A stretch of DNA of 43,403 nucleotides, taken from the NCBI GenBank assembly GCA_002724215.1, contig PBOD01000170.1, positions 1-43,403 on the forward strand, given 5' to 3'. The stretch is from Gemmatimonadota bacterium (GTDB taxonomy: Bacteria; Latescibacterota; UBA2968; UBA8231). The notes under the pieces were generated by a model. That model did not search any database. It saw only the letters and a program-made list of their open reading frames with translations, and was not told the origin of the DNA. The position numbers were made by a program, and so were the translations under genes. This document shows positions 33,275 to 42,693 of this stretch, one piece after another. The stretch's first letter is position 1; each line of letters opens with the position of its first letter.

Positions 33275-34168
33275 TCATGTCGGGCTTTTTGGCGCGAATA
33301 GGGGCTGGAGAAACAGGCGCCCGCGCTCGCCCTCCGCCTGGAAGCGGACATAGGCCTCGTCTTTGGCCTGGTAGCTGAAGTGCGTGCCGTCAGCTACGCC
33401 CAACGCCCGGCCCTCCGGCCCGATAAAGCGACCCGTGCAGGGGGCGTCGGTCTCGACCTGGATGAGACCCTGGTTTTCTTGCAGGTTTTTCAGCAGTAGG
33501 CCCGTGGTGGCGTAGCTGCGGCCTCGTTTGACGGCGGCGATGACGGCGGCGGCGCTGCGCTCTTCCACCAGCACCATATTGAAGGCGTTGTCGAAGTCCT
33601 CCGGGTCGTGGAAATCGTCGTTGGCAAAGCCCCAGATGCGGTGCCCAGCGGTGAGCAGCTGATCCCAGAACTCATCGTACAGCGGCCAGCGCCCGGCGGC
33701 GCGGGCGCTGGCGTGGCCATAGTGGCCATTATACACCTCCAAGCCGTCGGGTAGGGTGCCCAGGGTTTCGATCTTTTCCAGGGTCCAGTAGTCGCGCTTG
33801 CCCTCCACGGGCCACGGGTGGCAGACCATGGTGAAGAGGTCGCCGGCCTGGGCGAGAGCTTGTTCCAGGGGCAACTCGTACAGGGGGCTTATACCCGGAC
33901 CGGCAAAGACGACGTTTTCGCGGCTGCTGTATTCGAAACCCTGCACGAAGGCCACATCGGGATGGCGTGCCTGCAGGGGGGCCAGGTCGGTGATGAAATC
34001 GTGGTCGGTCAAGGTGACGAAACCCGCCCCGACATCTCGGTACCACTTTACGCTCTGCTCCAATGGCACCGATGCACAGGCACTGTGTTCGTCGCAGTGG
34101 CCGTGGAAGCTGCCGCGCACCCATTGGCCGGCCATGTCGCGATAGGGATTATACAGTTTGGCTGCCAT
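33275..34168 (-). CDS. PHP-domain metal-dependent phosphoesterase-like protein
   Basis: A 297-residue PHP-fold protein. Metal-binding motifs are in order: H22-G-H24 (GSFHGHCDEHS), TDHDF (Asp55, His56), GFEYSS (Glu79), VCHPWP (His117), EVYNGHYGH and FANDDFHD (Asp184/185, His187). PHP proteins hydrolyse phosphoesters; the substrate is unknown. The last 70 residues form a beta-rich tail. ATG 34168 has a perfect AGGAGG 5 bases upstream. It is divergent from the enolase-superfamily gene across 221 bases and is probably co-transcribed with the phosphoesterase-propeller gene downstream. Confidence 0.8.
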   Translation of the reverse strand: MAAKLYNPYRDMAGQWVRGSFHGHCDEHSACASVPLEQSVKWYRDVGAGFVTLTDHDFITDLAPLQARHPDVAFVQGFEYSSRENVVFAGPGISPLYELPLEQALAQAGDLFTMVCHPWPVEGKRDYWTLEKIETLGTLPDGLEVYNGHYGHASARAAGRWPLYDEFWDQLLTAGHRIWGFANDDFHDPEDFDNAFNMVLVEERSAAAVIAAVKRGRSYATTGLLLKNLQENQGLIQVETDAPCTGRFIGPEGRALGVADGTHFSYQAKDEAYVRFQAEGERGRLFLQPLFAPKSPT

Positions 34169-34204
34169 GGACCTCCTATGTGCCGCTCTACCTTACACGG
34201 CACT

Positions 34205-34233
34205 GTTACAAACGCTGTGTGCTGGTATATACT
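34205..34233 (+). promoter_or_regulatory. possible promoter of the enolase-superfamily gene
   Basis: GTTACA (34205-34210) and TATACT (34228-34233) are 17 bases apart, with 4 and 5 of 6 matches. The transcript would start about 150 bases before ATG 34390, leaving a long leader that holds only a weak CGCAA/TTGCG repeat. It lies in the divergent gap with the PHP gene. Confidence 0.35.
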
Positions 34234-34389
34234 CGACGCAAGCGGAGAATAAGGGCCTTTTTGCGGGCTCCGTTCGAGCGACGTGGATCGCCTCTGTCTG
34301 CGTTGGCCTACACCCCAATCTGTTCGCAAATACGTATCAAGTTTCTTTAATTATCGGCATCACCGCAACGCTATTGCGAAAGGCGCGAC

Positions 34390-35448
34390 ATGAAAATCAC
34401 GCACATCGACATCATTAGAGACTTCGACGACGGCATCCTCGGACATGCCGCCTCAGCCCTGGTGCGGGTGGGAACGGATTCTGGAATCGAAGGGTGTGCG
34501 TTCAGCCGCAACGATCCGCGGACTTTCATCGACTCGGCGCAGCAAGCGTTGATCGGCAAAGATCCCCACGCCATTGAAGCGCACATTGGCAACGGACTGC
34601 TCCACTGGGCCAGTATAGAGCACGCCCTATGGGACATCATCGGCAAAGAAGCCGGTCTGCCGATCCACAAGCTCCTCGGCGGCTTCCGCGAGCGGCTGCC
34701 TGTCTACCTGACCTGCGTCTGGCCGGGCGACGCCGATCAGTCCCACATTCCTCCCCAAGTCGTGGCCGAACAGGCGGTGGCCTATCTGGAGCAGGGGTTC
34801 AGGGCTATGAAGATTCGGTCCTGGCGGCCCGATCCCATGGACGACGTGGCTGTCGTCAAGGCGGTAAAGGACGCCGTGGGCGACCGCATGGACATTATGG
34901 TCGATCGGACGGCCGACGGTCCGGGTTGGATCTGGGACTTCGGCACGGCTTATCGCGTCGCCCGGGCGCTAGAGGATGTCGGCGCCGGATGGGTGGAAGA
35001 GCCGTTTGGGCGCGGCGAAGTGCACGAATCGGCGCGATTGAATGAGGTGGTCGATATCCCCATCACCGGCGGCGAGGGTGATTACGAGCTGGAAATGTTC
35101 AGGGAGTACCTGAAGTACGGTAGCTTCGAAATCCTCCAGCCCGATGCGTTCACTGGAGGCGGTATTCTCAATATCAAGAAAATCGCCGCGCTGGCCGAAG
35201 CTCACGGCAAACGCTGCATTTTGCACGGCTCCAATGGCTTTGGCCTGGCTGCCGGCCTCCAGATCTCCGCGGCCCTACCCAATTGCGACCGGATGGAAAT
35301 CTGTGTCGTTACACCGCCCCTGACACCACAGGAACACTGGGAACCAGCCAACCAGATTATCGCCAATCCCCCTCTTTACACTATTTGCGATGGCTGTATC
35401 GAGATACCCCAGTCACCGGGTCTTGGTTTCGATTTGCTGCCCGGATGA
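34390..35448 (+). CDS. enolase-superfamily (mandelate racemase/muconate lactonising) sugar-acid dehydratase-like protein
   Basis: A 352-residue member of the mandelate racemase group, which dehydrates or racemises carboxylates such as sugar acids after Mg-assisted proton abstraction. The N-terminal capping domain spans about 1-120 and the barrel 125-345. Metal ligands are probably D172 (VDRTADG), E203 or E204 (WVEEPF) and E229 (GGEGDYE). The general base dyad is D252 (QPDAFTGG) with H279 (LHGSNGF). The strand-2 motif is K141-I-R143 (KxR) rather than KxK. The substrate is probably an aldonate or related sugar acid. The start has GAAAGG about 8 bases upstream. It converges on the FlgD-Ig gene with only 2 bases between stops. 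Confidence 0.85.
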   Translation: MKITHIDIIRDFDDGILGHAASALVRVGTDSGIEGCAFSRNDPRTFIDSAQQALIGKDPHAIEAHIGNGLLHWASIEHALWDIIGKEAGLPIHKLLGGFRERLPVYLTCVWPGDADQSHIPPQVVAEQAVAYLEQGFRAMKIRSWRPDPMDDVAVVKAVKDAVGDRMDIMVDRTADGPGWIWDFGTAYRVARALEDVGAGWVEEPFGRGEVHESARLNEVVDIPITGGEGDYELEMFREYLKYGSFEILQPDAFTGGGILNIKKIAALAEAHGKRCILHGSNGFGLAAGLQISAALPNCDRMEICVVTPPLTPQEHWEPANQIIANPPLYTICDGCIEIPQSPGLGFDLLPG

Positions 35449-35450
35449 AC

Positions 35451-37742
35451 CTAATACACTACATTGACGATTCGCGATACGCCCTCGACATCGGTCTGCG
35501 CCTTGACGTCTATTCGCACCACGTAAATCCCCGGCGGAACCGTCCGCCCCAAGGCGTCATCGCCACTCCAGGTATAGACCAGAAAACCGTCGTTGCCGCG
35601 ACCGCCTGCGAGCGAGCGCACCAACCGTCCGTCGAGTGAATAAATATCGACATCCACCGGCGCATCGGTCTTCAGGACCGCAAAGCGGACCTCGGTCCGA
35701 TCCCCGATCCCGTCGCCATTGGGCGTGAGCACCGCGGGCGAAATTGCGATTTTATCGATTAGCTTCAAGGCCGCGGGTACTTCGGGCAGGAAGACCGTAG
35801 TGGCGCTCCGACCCATGGGATCGACCTGCTGCCAGAACCCCATATCATCGGTATGGCCAACGAAGGCGTTGAAGGCGTAGGGGTTTTCGAACACATTGAC
35901 ACGCAAGTCGATCTGGACGGCTTGGCGCCGAACAACTTGCGGGAGTGCGACTACGACCGAGTCTGGCGTCAGTTCCACCGCTAGAGGTTCGATCTCCGTT
36001 GCGCCGATGCGAATGGTTAGGCTCCCAAGCGCGGTCTGCGACGGCGTGTCGAGACGGAGGCGGTTGAATCCCCGGTCTCCATCGGCAAAATCGGGCTGCA
36101 GCCGATAGGTGAAATCCTCCGCTTCACCTGCGCGCGCTTCTTTGGGGGTGACCTCGCCGAACGCCCCATTGAGGAACGAGTCAGTGTAAAGAATACGCAA
36201 CATTCTCAGGGTTGGAGCCGCGGTTGGGGTATCCGATTTGAGCGAGATCCTGAACTGGACATAACGCCTCGGGTTCGGCGAGAGGAATTCCTGGCCGGAA
36301 AAAAGATAGTCGTTGCTCCAGTCGCTCCAATCCGCACTCGGCCGAATGTAGGGGACGATATCGCCCTTCCAGCGTTTTTTTAGCGCGTTGTATTCATCTT
36401 CGGTGACTTCGTGGCCTTTGCGGTGGTAATACGTATTGCCTTCGTCGAGGCCGCTGCCCGAACGCGTCTGGGCTCGGATCTGCGTCCCCGGCGGCAAGTC
36501 GGCGTCCCACTCCAGGGTGCGGAAAACCTTCGGGCGCTCACCGATTTTTATGAAATCGGAGCGCATCTCCACCTCGGCCACGTAGCCCGTGGGGACTGCG
36601 ACAATTTCGGCTATCGCGCCGCTGCTACTGCCGCCAAAGACCATCCCCAGGTGGCGCAAAGGCCGGGACGGTCGCAGCAAGTAGGTAATCGGCTGGGGGT
36701 TGTGCCAGCCTGCGGGATCCGGGAAATCGAATAGCACGTCGAAGTCGGTTTCGCCGGAGGGCTTCAGTGACCCGTCCGAGCCCAGCAGCCGGTGGCGGAG
36801 GATCCGCGGGCGACTAAAGGTGGTGGATTCCTGGAACGCCACGAAGATAACCCGGTTGATCCAGTAGACGGCACCTAGGTCCCATTGCCACTGGGCGATG
36901 AACTGACCCGCCTCGAACCAGTTGAGTTCCTCCCAGAAAGTATTGACGTCGCCGTCGATCATCGCCGACGCGCGCCCTTTGCCCTGATCGTCTATCAGGC
37001 CGCCCCGGGCCATCGTTTCTCCCGCGATATTCTGGCCAAATGACATGACCTCGACTTCGGCGAGCGCCGCTTGGTCGCTTTTGGCGTCTGCGACGATACG
37101 GATATACTGGAGCGGGGCGAAGGCCGTATTCGCAGCGGTGGTGCCATCGGACTGGCCCAGCCGAATTACTCTTTTCGTGGCCTCTCCGAAAGCCACGGGA
37201 AACGCCACCAGGGTCTCCTCGTTGCGTTTGGTCGTGCCCCCGATGAGATTGAAGGTGAAGACATCGTCGGCGATCGACTGGAACTTGCCGTCGGAACCAA
37301 AGACCCTGAAAGTCCGCAAGGGGCGGGCCCCGGCCTCGTCGGGGAAGTGCAGGCGCACTTCTCCGACGGCCACCATGCGGCCCAGATCTATCTCGATCCA
37401 CCACTGGTCCGCCCCGTCAGCCGGGTTGGGCTGCCAGTAGGTGCTCGTATCGCCATCGATGATAAGGCTGGCAGCGGCTAAATTAGATCCGGCCTTCCAC
37501 ACTCCGCCGCGCTGGGCACCGGCCCTCAACTCGTGCGTGAAGAGAGGGGAGTCGGGCGCGGCGTTAAAAGGCTGATCGAACCGGACCGGCGTTATCGAAC
37601 CATCAACTTCTATATTCAGGGTTCCTAGCGGGAAATTCCACGTCTCCCACTGCGCCTTGGTATCGACTACAAAAGAATCCTGGGCGTGGACGATTTCCAC
37701 CAGAAGAACCAGGATTGACAAGCAATGCGATAGTCGATTCAT
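35451..37742 (-). CDS. secreted multidomain protein with F5/8C-like domains and C-terminal FlgD-Ig-type domain
   Basis: A 763-residue exported protein. ATG 37742 begins a signal peptide (MNRLSHCLSILVLLVEIVHAQ). Two discoidin (F5/8 type C)-like carbohydrate-binding segments are at about 80-170 (SLIIDGDTSTYWQPN, WWIEIDLGRMVAVGEVRLHF) and 240-330 (AMIDGDVNTFWEELNW, WQWDLGAVYWINRVIF). A beta-rich domain follows (about 380-500: LEWDADLPPGTQIRAQTRSG, YVQFRISLKS). The C-terminus (about 670-763) has LTPNGDGIGDRTEVRF and GRTVPPGIYVVRI, the FlgD-Ig/CHU_C-like module common in Latescibacteria and other FCB-group surface proteins. A role in surface attachment or glycan binding is likely. The open frame runs to 37841, where an ATG overlaps the upstream stop, but the signal peptide favours 37742. 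Confidence 0.8.
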   Translation of the reverse strand: MNRLSHCLSILVLLVEIVHAQDSFVVDTKAQWETWNFPLGTLNIEVDGSITPVRFDQPFNAAPDSPLFTHELRAGAQRGGVWKAGSNLAAASLIIDGDTSTYWQPNPADGADQWWIEIDLGRMVAVGEVRLHFPDEAGARPLRTFRVFGSDGKFQSIADDVFTFNLIGGTTKRNEETLVAFPVAFGEATKRVIRLGQSDGTTAANTAFAPLQYIRIVADAKSDQAALAEVEVMSFGQNIAGETMARGGLIDDQGKGRASAMIDGDVNTFWEELNWFEAGQFIAQWQWDLGAVYWINRVIFVAFQESTTFSRPRILRHRLLGSDGSLKPSGETDFDVLFDFPDPAGWHNPQPITYLLRPSRPLRHLGMVFGGSSSGAIAEIVAVPTGYVAEVEMRSDFIKIGERPKVFRTLEWDADLPPGTQIRAQTRSGSGLDEGNTYYHRKGHEVTEDEYNALKKRWKGDIVPYIRPSADWSDWSNDYLFSGQEFLSPNPRRYVQFRISLKSDTPTAAPTLRMLRILYTDSFLNGAFGEVTPKEARAGEAEDFTYRLQPDFADGDRGFNRLRLDTPSQTALGSLTIRIGATEIEPLAVELTPDSVVVALPQVVRRQAVQIDLRVNVFENPYAFNAFVGHTDDMGFWQQVDPMGRSATTVFLPEVPAALKLIDKIAISPAVLTPNGDGIGDRTEVRFAVLKTDAPVDVDIYSLDGRLVRSLAGGRGNDGFLVYTWSGDDALGRTVPPGIYVVRIDVKAQTDVEGVSRIVNVVY

Positions 37743-37833
37743 CGGGAGTAGGGTATGGTCGAGATTTCCGCGCCTTTCTAAGCCCGCAAAATCCAAGAAG
37801 AGTTGCCGTTTGTCGGGGGAACTCTCGAATGAC

Positions 37834-39045
37834 CTAACCATTGGAGAGCGCCCATTTCGCCATCTTGTCCTCGTCCAACGCTACACCGAGGCCGGGGCCC
37901 GCAAATGGTCTCAGTGCGCCGTCCTGGTATGCGAACGGATGCGCACACACATCGTCGACCAGTAAGCCAGGGGCGACCAGATCGGAAGACACGGTCACAT
38001 TCTGCGCCGCCACGCCGAGGTGGACGAAGGCCGCCGTTCCCGGCCCCATCTCGACCGTGCTGCCCAAGAGCGCTGCCATACCCGCGGTCTGAGCGGTGTG
38101 GATCAGGCGCAGGCCCCGCATCAGCCCACCACCTTGCGAGGGGATCACATTGACCACGTCCACAGCCCTGTGGCGCACCAGCGCCGCCGAGAAGGCGTCG
38201 CCGAGGTCCGCGACGTGTTCGATGATGTCGATGGGCACCGCCGCCCGCACCCGCGCCAGCGACAGGGCCGCCTCGTCGGCCCGTGCGTTTATCTGCTCGG
38301 GATTGTCGTTGGCCACCTGGCGGCTTATCGCGACGACCGGGGTCTCGCAGGCGTTGATGCCCGCCCGTGCCATTTGCCCGATTTTGTCGATCGCCTCCAG
38401 CTCCTGCCAGGAGCCGCTGGCATCGACCCTGAGGTAGAGATCTGGGCCGGCGATCTGGCGGAACAATTCGATGCGCGCCAGATCGCGCGGGTGGTCTTCC
38501 CCCACCTTGAGCTTGAATGCCCGCATGCCCTGGGCCACCTTCGCGGCAATCTCTGCCTCGAAGGCCGCCAATTCCTCCACCATGGGGATCTCGCCGCGCA
38601 GAAAGCCGACCCAGCACACCTCGACGCCGTCGCGGCAGCGCCCGCCCAACAATTCGTAGAGCGGCGCGTCAAAGCGCTTGCCGACCAGGTCGAGCAGGGC
38701 GATTTCAACACCGAAAAGCGTCAGCCCCCGCAATTCGGGGTGATAGGTATCGGGCAGGGCTGCAGCGACCCGCTGGTAGAGGAGCGCCCACTGTGCCACA
38801 TCGCCGCCTGCCAGTTCCCTTTGTAACAAATTCCGCAAATCCGCGGCCGACAGCGGCTGCATCCGATCGTAGATATCCGACACCTCGCCCAGGCCCACGA
38901 TGCCGTCTTCGGTAAACAGTTCGATAATCTGGTAGCGCGAGCGACCGCGTTCATCGGCGCTTTGCAATTTTTGCACATCCGCGGAATAGGTGTCGTATAG
39001 GCGCGGCACCGAAACTTCCCGCACCCGTATATCGGCGATCTTCAT
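37834..39045 (-). CDS. enolase-superfamily (muconate lactonising/mandelate racemase) enzyme
   Basis: A 403-residue enolase-superfamily protein, only distantly similar to the one at 34390. The strand-2 motif is K178-L-K180 (FKLKVGEDHP). Metal ligands are probably D208 (RVDASGSW), E234 (NACETPV) and E276 (IIEHVAD). The late residues DVVNVIPSQGGG and STVEMGPG correspond to the strand 7-8 acids. The KxK motif suggests the MLE or MR group; the reaction (cycloisomerisation, racemisation, dehydration) is not predictable. ATG 39045 has AGGAG 7 bases upstream; the open frame to 39156 is not needed. It follows the MBL gene by 61 bases on the same strand. Confidence 0.82.
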   Translation of the reverse strand: MKIADIRVREVSVPRLYDTYSADVQKLQSADERGRSRYQIIELFTEDGIVGLGEVSDIYDRMQPLSAADLRNLLQRELAGGDVAQWALLYQRVAAALPDTYHPELRGLTLFGVEIALLDLVGKRFDAPLYELLGGRCRDGVEVCWVGFLRGEIPMVEELAAFEAEIAAKVAQGMRAFKLKVGEDHPRDLARIELFRQIAGPDLYLRVDASGSWQELEAIDKIGQMARAGINACETPVVAISRQVANDNPEQINARADEAALSLARVRAAVPIDIIEHVADLGDAFSAALVRHRAVDVVNVIPSQGGGLMRGLRLIHTAQTAGMAALLGSTVEMGPGTAAFVHLGVAAQNVTVSSDLVAPGLLVDDVCAHPFAYQDGALRPFAGPGLGVALDEDKMAKWALSNG

Positions 39046-39106
39046 AACAATCTCCTGCGGCGTTCGAGTGACGGCGGAATTGCCATTTTGGCGGTGCTCC
39101 GTTGCG

Positions 39107-39898
39107 CTACAGCGTTGAAAGGTCGATGCGCATTCCGTCTGCAGCCAGAAACACATCGTCGCCGAAAATGTGCCGTGCTTTGCGCTCCTGGCCTGCGGGA
39201 TCGGCCAGGATCGCGCGGCCGTGGTGCAAAAAGCCGAGGCGCTTGACGGGTTGCTCCCGCGCGTAGGTGCAGAGGTCCTCGACTTTGTGGTGCCCGGTTT
39301 CCACCAGCAGCAGATCGCAGTCTTGCAACAGGGGCTCCAGTTCGGCGACGTCCTTTATATCGCCCGAGAAAACGATCCGCTTGCCGGCGATTTCGATGCC
39401 GAAGGAGTAGGATTTCCACGCCTCGCCCGTCGCCGGGACGCCAAGATGGCGGTTGTGTAGCGCGCGGACCTGAAAATCCCCATCGCCGAAGATCGCGCCG
39501 TCGGCGTAATCGGTCGCCGCCAGGTCGAAGTCGATGGCGAATTGACCCTCGGTGCCATGCAGCACTTGCCGCACGCCCTGCCACACCTGCAAGTCGGGGA
39601 TAAAGAGATCGATGCGCCGGTCGCTGATGCGTCGCGCGGGGTCTTTTTCGCGGCCGTTGAGCTTGCGGATATCCCACAGCAAATTGGCCAGACCGCCGAC
39701 GTGGTCCATGTGGGTGTGCGAGATGAAAATCGCGCGCACGGATAGCAGGTCGATACCGAGCAGATGGGCGGTGTAGGAACAACCCGCCCCGGCGTCGAAC
39801 CAGTAGACCTTGCCGTTGTATTCGATTGCGAATGACGTATGCTTGCGGTCGGGCATCGGCTCGGTGCCGGCGCAGGTGCCGAGAAAGGTCAGGTGCAT
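39107..39898 (-). CDS. MBL-fold metallo-hydrolase
   Basis: A 263-residue metallo-beta-lactamase-fold hydrolase with the motif H61-T-H63-M-D65-H66 (SHTHMDHVGG). The later ligands are in HNRHLGV, FSGDIKD and VETGHHK. It resembles RNase Z-like and phosphodiesterase-type members (FLGTCAGTEP start, FDAGAG). It is probably cytoplasmic; the substrate is unknown, with RNA, cyclic nucleotide and phosphate ester as options. ATG 39898 lies 2 bases after the stop of the FG-GAP gene, so the two are probably translated together; the frame open to 39991 overlaps that gene. Confidence 0.85.
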   Translation of the reverse strand: MHLTFLGTCAGTEPMPDRKHTSFAIEYNGKVYWFDAGAGCSYTAHLLGIDLLSVRAIFISHTHMDHVGGLANLLWDIRKLNGREKDPARRISDRRIDLFIPDLQVWQGVRQVLHGTEGQFAIDFDLAATDYADGAIFGDGDFQVRALHNRHLGVPATGEAWKSYSFGIEIAGKRIVFSGDIKDVAELEPLLQDCDLLLVETGHHKVEDLCTYAREQPVKRLGFLHHGRAILADPAGQERKARHIFGDDVFLAADGMRIDLSTL

Positions 39899-39900
39899 GT

Positions 39901-42600
39901 TTATGCGTCCGCGCACTCGACGTGCACGGCCTCCACTCGCGGCGTACAGCCGCTGTTGAATGCGCCCAGTGCCAGGCGGTACTGAATCCACGGTCCCGCG
40001 ACCCCGCTGAGCTCCTCGCCGGATTCATACCAGCTCTGCGCACTGCCGTCGGGCCCCTGCCACCCGGCAGCGCCCAGCGTCTCCTCTGTGGCGGCCGCGC
40101 GCAGCTGGGCTCTGACCCAGGTGCGGAGAGGTAACTCCGTCTCCCAAGAAATGCGCTGTGCCCGGGTTCGCTCGGGCAGCCGAGACGGCGCTGAGGTGTA
40201 GAATTCCTCGTGCCCGCGGTCGGCGATATTGCCCGGATCGACGCAGAGCATGCCGTGCGGACCCGAACTGGGCAAGCGCGTAGTGCGCTCTTGGCTGAAG
40301 CCGTCGGGGCCGTTGTGCCATACTGCCGACCAGCCGCGGTGGTCGCCCTCGACTTTGTGGTTGGCGATGGCCAGGTCGACCCAGCCGTCGTCGTCGAAGT
40401 CGGCAGCGACGCAGCCCGAGGCCGAGTGGGTGAAAAGCCGGGTGTGGTCGGCGGCGGAGAAGCCGCGGCCCGGCCGGTTCCAATAAATGTAGGAGTCGAG
40501 GTCGCGCGAATTGCCGTCGGAGTACGAGGGTACGAAGAGGTCCAGCAGCCCGTCGTTGTCGAAGTCGGCCACCGCCACCGAGAGCACGGCGTTGGCCGGC
40601 AGCAAGGTGCGATTGTCTTCGCGCAAGCCGTCGGGACCGTTCCAGTAGATATAGACGAAGCAGTCGTGCGGCGTGGCCAGCGTCGGTGGCGCGGCGCCGA
40701 CGATGAGGTCGAGCCAGCCATTGCCGGTGAGATCGGCGGCGCGGGCCGAGACCCCCTTCCACACCGAGAGCAACTGGCAGCGGTCCATGCTGAAGCCGTC
40801 GGGGCCGCCCCACAGGATCAGGCTGCGGTCGGTCTTACTCTGCGGTACGACCAGATCCAGCCAGCCGTCGTTGGTCAAATCGGCCAGATAGATCCACAGC
40901 GGGCTGTCGTAGACTACGCCGTCCCGTTCCATGCGGATGCGCTGGGGATTTTCGGCGTCGAAACCGTCGGGACCGCCGTGGAAGATCAAAATATCCGGGC
41001 TCAAATGCCCTCCGAAGATCAGGTCGAGGTAGCCGTCGCGATCGATGTCGGCGCAGCAGGCTCCGTGCGCCAGATCGGTGCGCAGAATCCAGGTCGGCTG
41101 CGCGGGGAAGCCGTCTGCGCTATTGCGATAGATATAGGAACCGGGATCGCGCGAGGGCGTGTTGTGCGAGGAGTTGACCAGCACTAGGTCGGCGCGGCCA
41201 TCGTCATCGATGTCGCAGCACAGCGCGCTGACCGCGCCCCAGCCGGGCAAATCTTGGCGTCGCTCGCCGTCGAAACCACCTTCGCCGCCCCAGAAAATCG
41301 AGATCGGCACGTCTTCGACCTTGCGGCGGGCCTGGGCATTGGCGAAAACCACGTCGGGAAGACCCTCGCCCCGGGGTCGCGCCATAAAGACTCGTCGCCC
41401 GTCGTGGCTGATCAGGGCCGCGGCTTGGCCGCCGGGTTTTGCACCGCCGCGGTAGAGCAGCGATTCGCGGGTGAAGAGATCGGGCGTGTGTCCCAGGCAA
41501 AAGGCGATGTCGTCGCAGCCGTCACCATCGACATCGCCCAGCGCCACATCGCAGGCGCGATAGGTCGGCAAAGGGCTGCGCCGCTCGTCGCCAAAGCCGT
41601 CGGCTGAGCCCCAGTAGATCCACGAGCACTCGGTCTCGCCATCGGGTTGGCGGCAGGCGAAAACGAGGTCTGCCTGGCCGTCGCCATCGACATCGCCCAG
41701 CGCCACGGCCATAGGTTGGGCGCAGGCAAATACCAAGGGGGCGCCGAACCCGCGTTCTGGCTCCACGGGCACCAGCAGCGCGCTGTGGGTGCGGGCGGCG
41801 AAGACGTGTGGTCTCTCAGCGAGGTGGATCACCTGCACCAGCGGCCGCGCGTCCTGGGTGTATTCGGCCGAGGAGCGGTCGCGCGCGTCTTCTTCTTCGT
41901 CGCTCTGTTCTACCGCTAGCGGCAACGGCGTTCGACGCTCTGGCTCGATGCCGTCGGGCGATCCCCAGTAGATGGCGATTTCCCCCTCCTCCGAGCGCAC
42001 CAGCAATTCGGCGCAGCCGTCGCCATCGAGGTCGCCGGCGCCCAGTTGGTCGCCCTCAATTTCCAGATCGGCGAAGCGCTTGGGTTCGAAACCCAATTCG
42101 GACTGGTAAAAGAGCCGAACTTTGCCATTGCACAGGAAGGCCAGGTCGGGGCGCCCGTCGCCGTTAAAATCGCCAGCGGCCACCGAGGTGCACACCGGGG
42201 CGGGCAGGCGCTGGTGCCGCCGCTCGCTCCAGCCGTCAGCTCCGCCGTAGTAGATCAGGGCATTCATATAGTGGCCGATGCCATTATAGCGATTGCCCAG
42301 CACCAGATCGTCGCAGCCATTGCCGTTGAGGTCGAGTACTGCACCAGAGCGAGCGCCGTCGGCGGGTAGTTCGAGCAGTGTACACTGGCCCAAAGGATGC
42401 CGGTAGACGCCGGCTGGGGGCATTTCCAGATTGCCCTGGCTATTGCACATCACCAGATCGATATGACCTGTCTGTGCGAAATCGTATTGGTGGATGCGCT
42501 GGAGGATGCCGGCGCGGGAGACGTAGAGGTTTTGGCCGCCGTGGCCGCAAGTGCCGGCGCCGAAAGCCTCGAATCCTCGCGTCGTCCAGGTGTAGGTCAT
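39901..42600 (-). CDS. FG-GAP/VCBS-repeat protein without signal peptide
   Basis: An 899-residue beta-propeller-type protein with at least ten FG-GAP/VCBS repeats, each with a calcium-binding loop like DFNGDGRPDLAF, DLDGDGCAELLV, DVDGDGQADLVF, DIDDDGRADLVL, DIDRDGYLDLIF, DLTNDGWLDLVV, DFDNDGLLDLFV and DFDDDGWVDLAI, followed by W-x-G or Y-x-G strands (IYWGSADGF, YIYWNGPDGL). The C-terminal about 110 residues (WETELPLRTWVRAQLRAA, WIQYRLALGAF) resemble a segment of the FlgD-Ig protein at 35451. ATG 42600 has GGGAG 7 bases upstream and leads directly to MTYTWTTRGFE, with no signal peptide. Such repeats are usually on exported proteins, so the location is uncertain. It is the first gene of a four-gene run. 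Confidence 0.82.
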   Translation of the reverse strand: MTYTWTTRGFEAFGAGTCGHGGQNLYVSRAGILQRIHQYDFAQTGHIDLVMCNSQGNLEMPPAGVYRHPLGQCTLLELPADGARSGAVLDLNGNGCDDLVLGNRYNGIGHYMNALIYYGGADGWSERRHQRLPAPVCTSVAAGDFNGDGRPDLAFLCNGKVRLFYQSELGFEPKRFADLEIEGDQLGAGDLDGDGCAELLVRSEEGEIAIYWGSPDGIEPERRTPLPLAVEQSDEEEDARDRSSAEYTQDARPLVQVIHLAERPHVFAARTHSALLVPVEPERGFGAPLVFACAQPMAVALGDVDGDGQADLVFACRQPDGETECSWIYWGSADGFGDERRSPLPTYRACDVALGDVDGDGCDDIAFCLGHTPDLFTRESLLYRGGAKPGGQAAALISHDGRRVFMARPRGEGLPDVVFANAQARRKVEDVPISIFWGGEGGFDGERRQDLPGWGAVSALCCDIDDDGRADLVLVNSSHNTPSRDPGSYIYRNSADGFPAQPTWILRTDLAHGACCADIDRDGYLDLIFGGHLSPDILIFHGGPDGFDAENPQRIRMERDGVVYDSPLWIYLADLTNDGWLDLVVPQSKTDRSLILWGGPDGFSMDRCQLLSVWKGVSARAADLTGNGWLDLIVGAAPPTLATPHDCFVYIYWNGPDGLREDNRTLLPANAVLSVAVADFDNDGLLDLFVPSYSDGNSRDLDSYIYWNRPGRGFSAADHTRLFTHSASGCVAADFDDDGWVDLAIANHKVEGDHRGWSAVWHNGPDGFSQERTTRLPSSGPHGMLCVDPGNIADRGHEEFYTSAPSRLPERTRAQRISWETELPLRTWVRAQLRAAATEETLGAAGWQGPDGSAQSWYESGEELSGVAGPWIQYRLALGAFNSGCTPRVEAVHVECADA

Positions 42601-42693
42601 GGCGGTCTCCCTTTTGGCGCACAACCTATTTTGTGGTCGGGGGGCGGTCAAGCGCGGGCGCTGGGTTATTTGCGGCCAGGCGGTGGGCGGGTG

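Noticed and set aside
40210-41187. Plus-strand ORF of 325 codons opposite the FG-GAP gene
   Set aside because: It is periodic because it mirrors the FG-GAP repeats, with no family signal.
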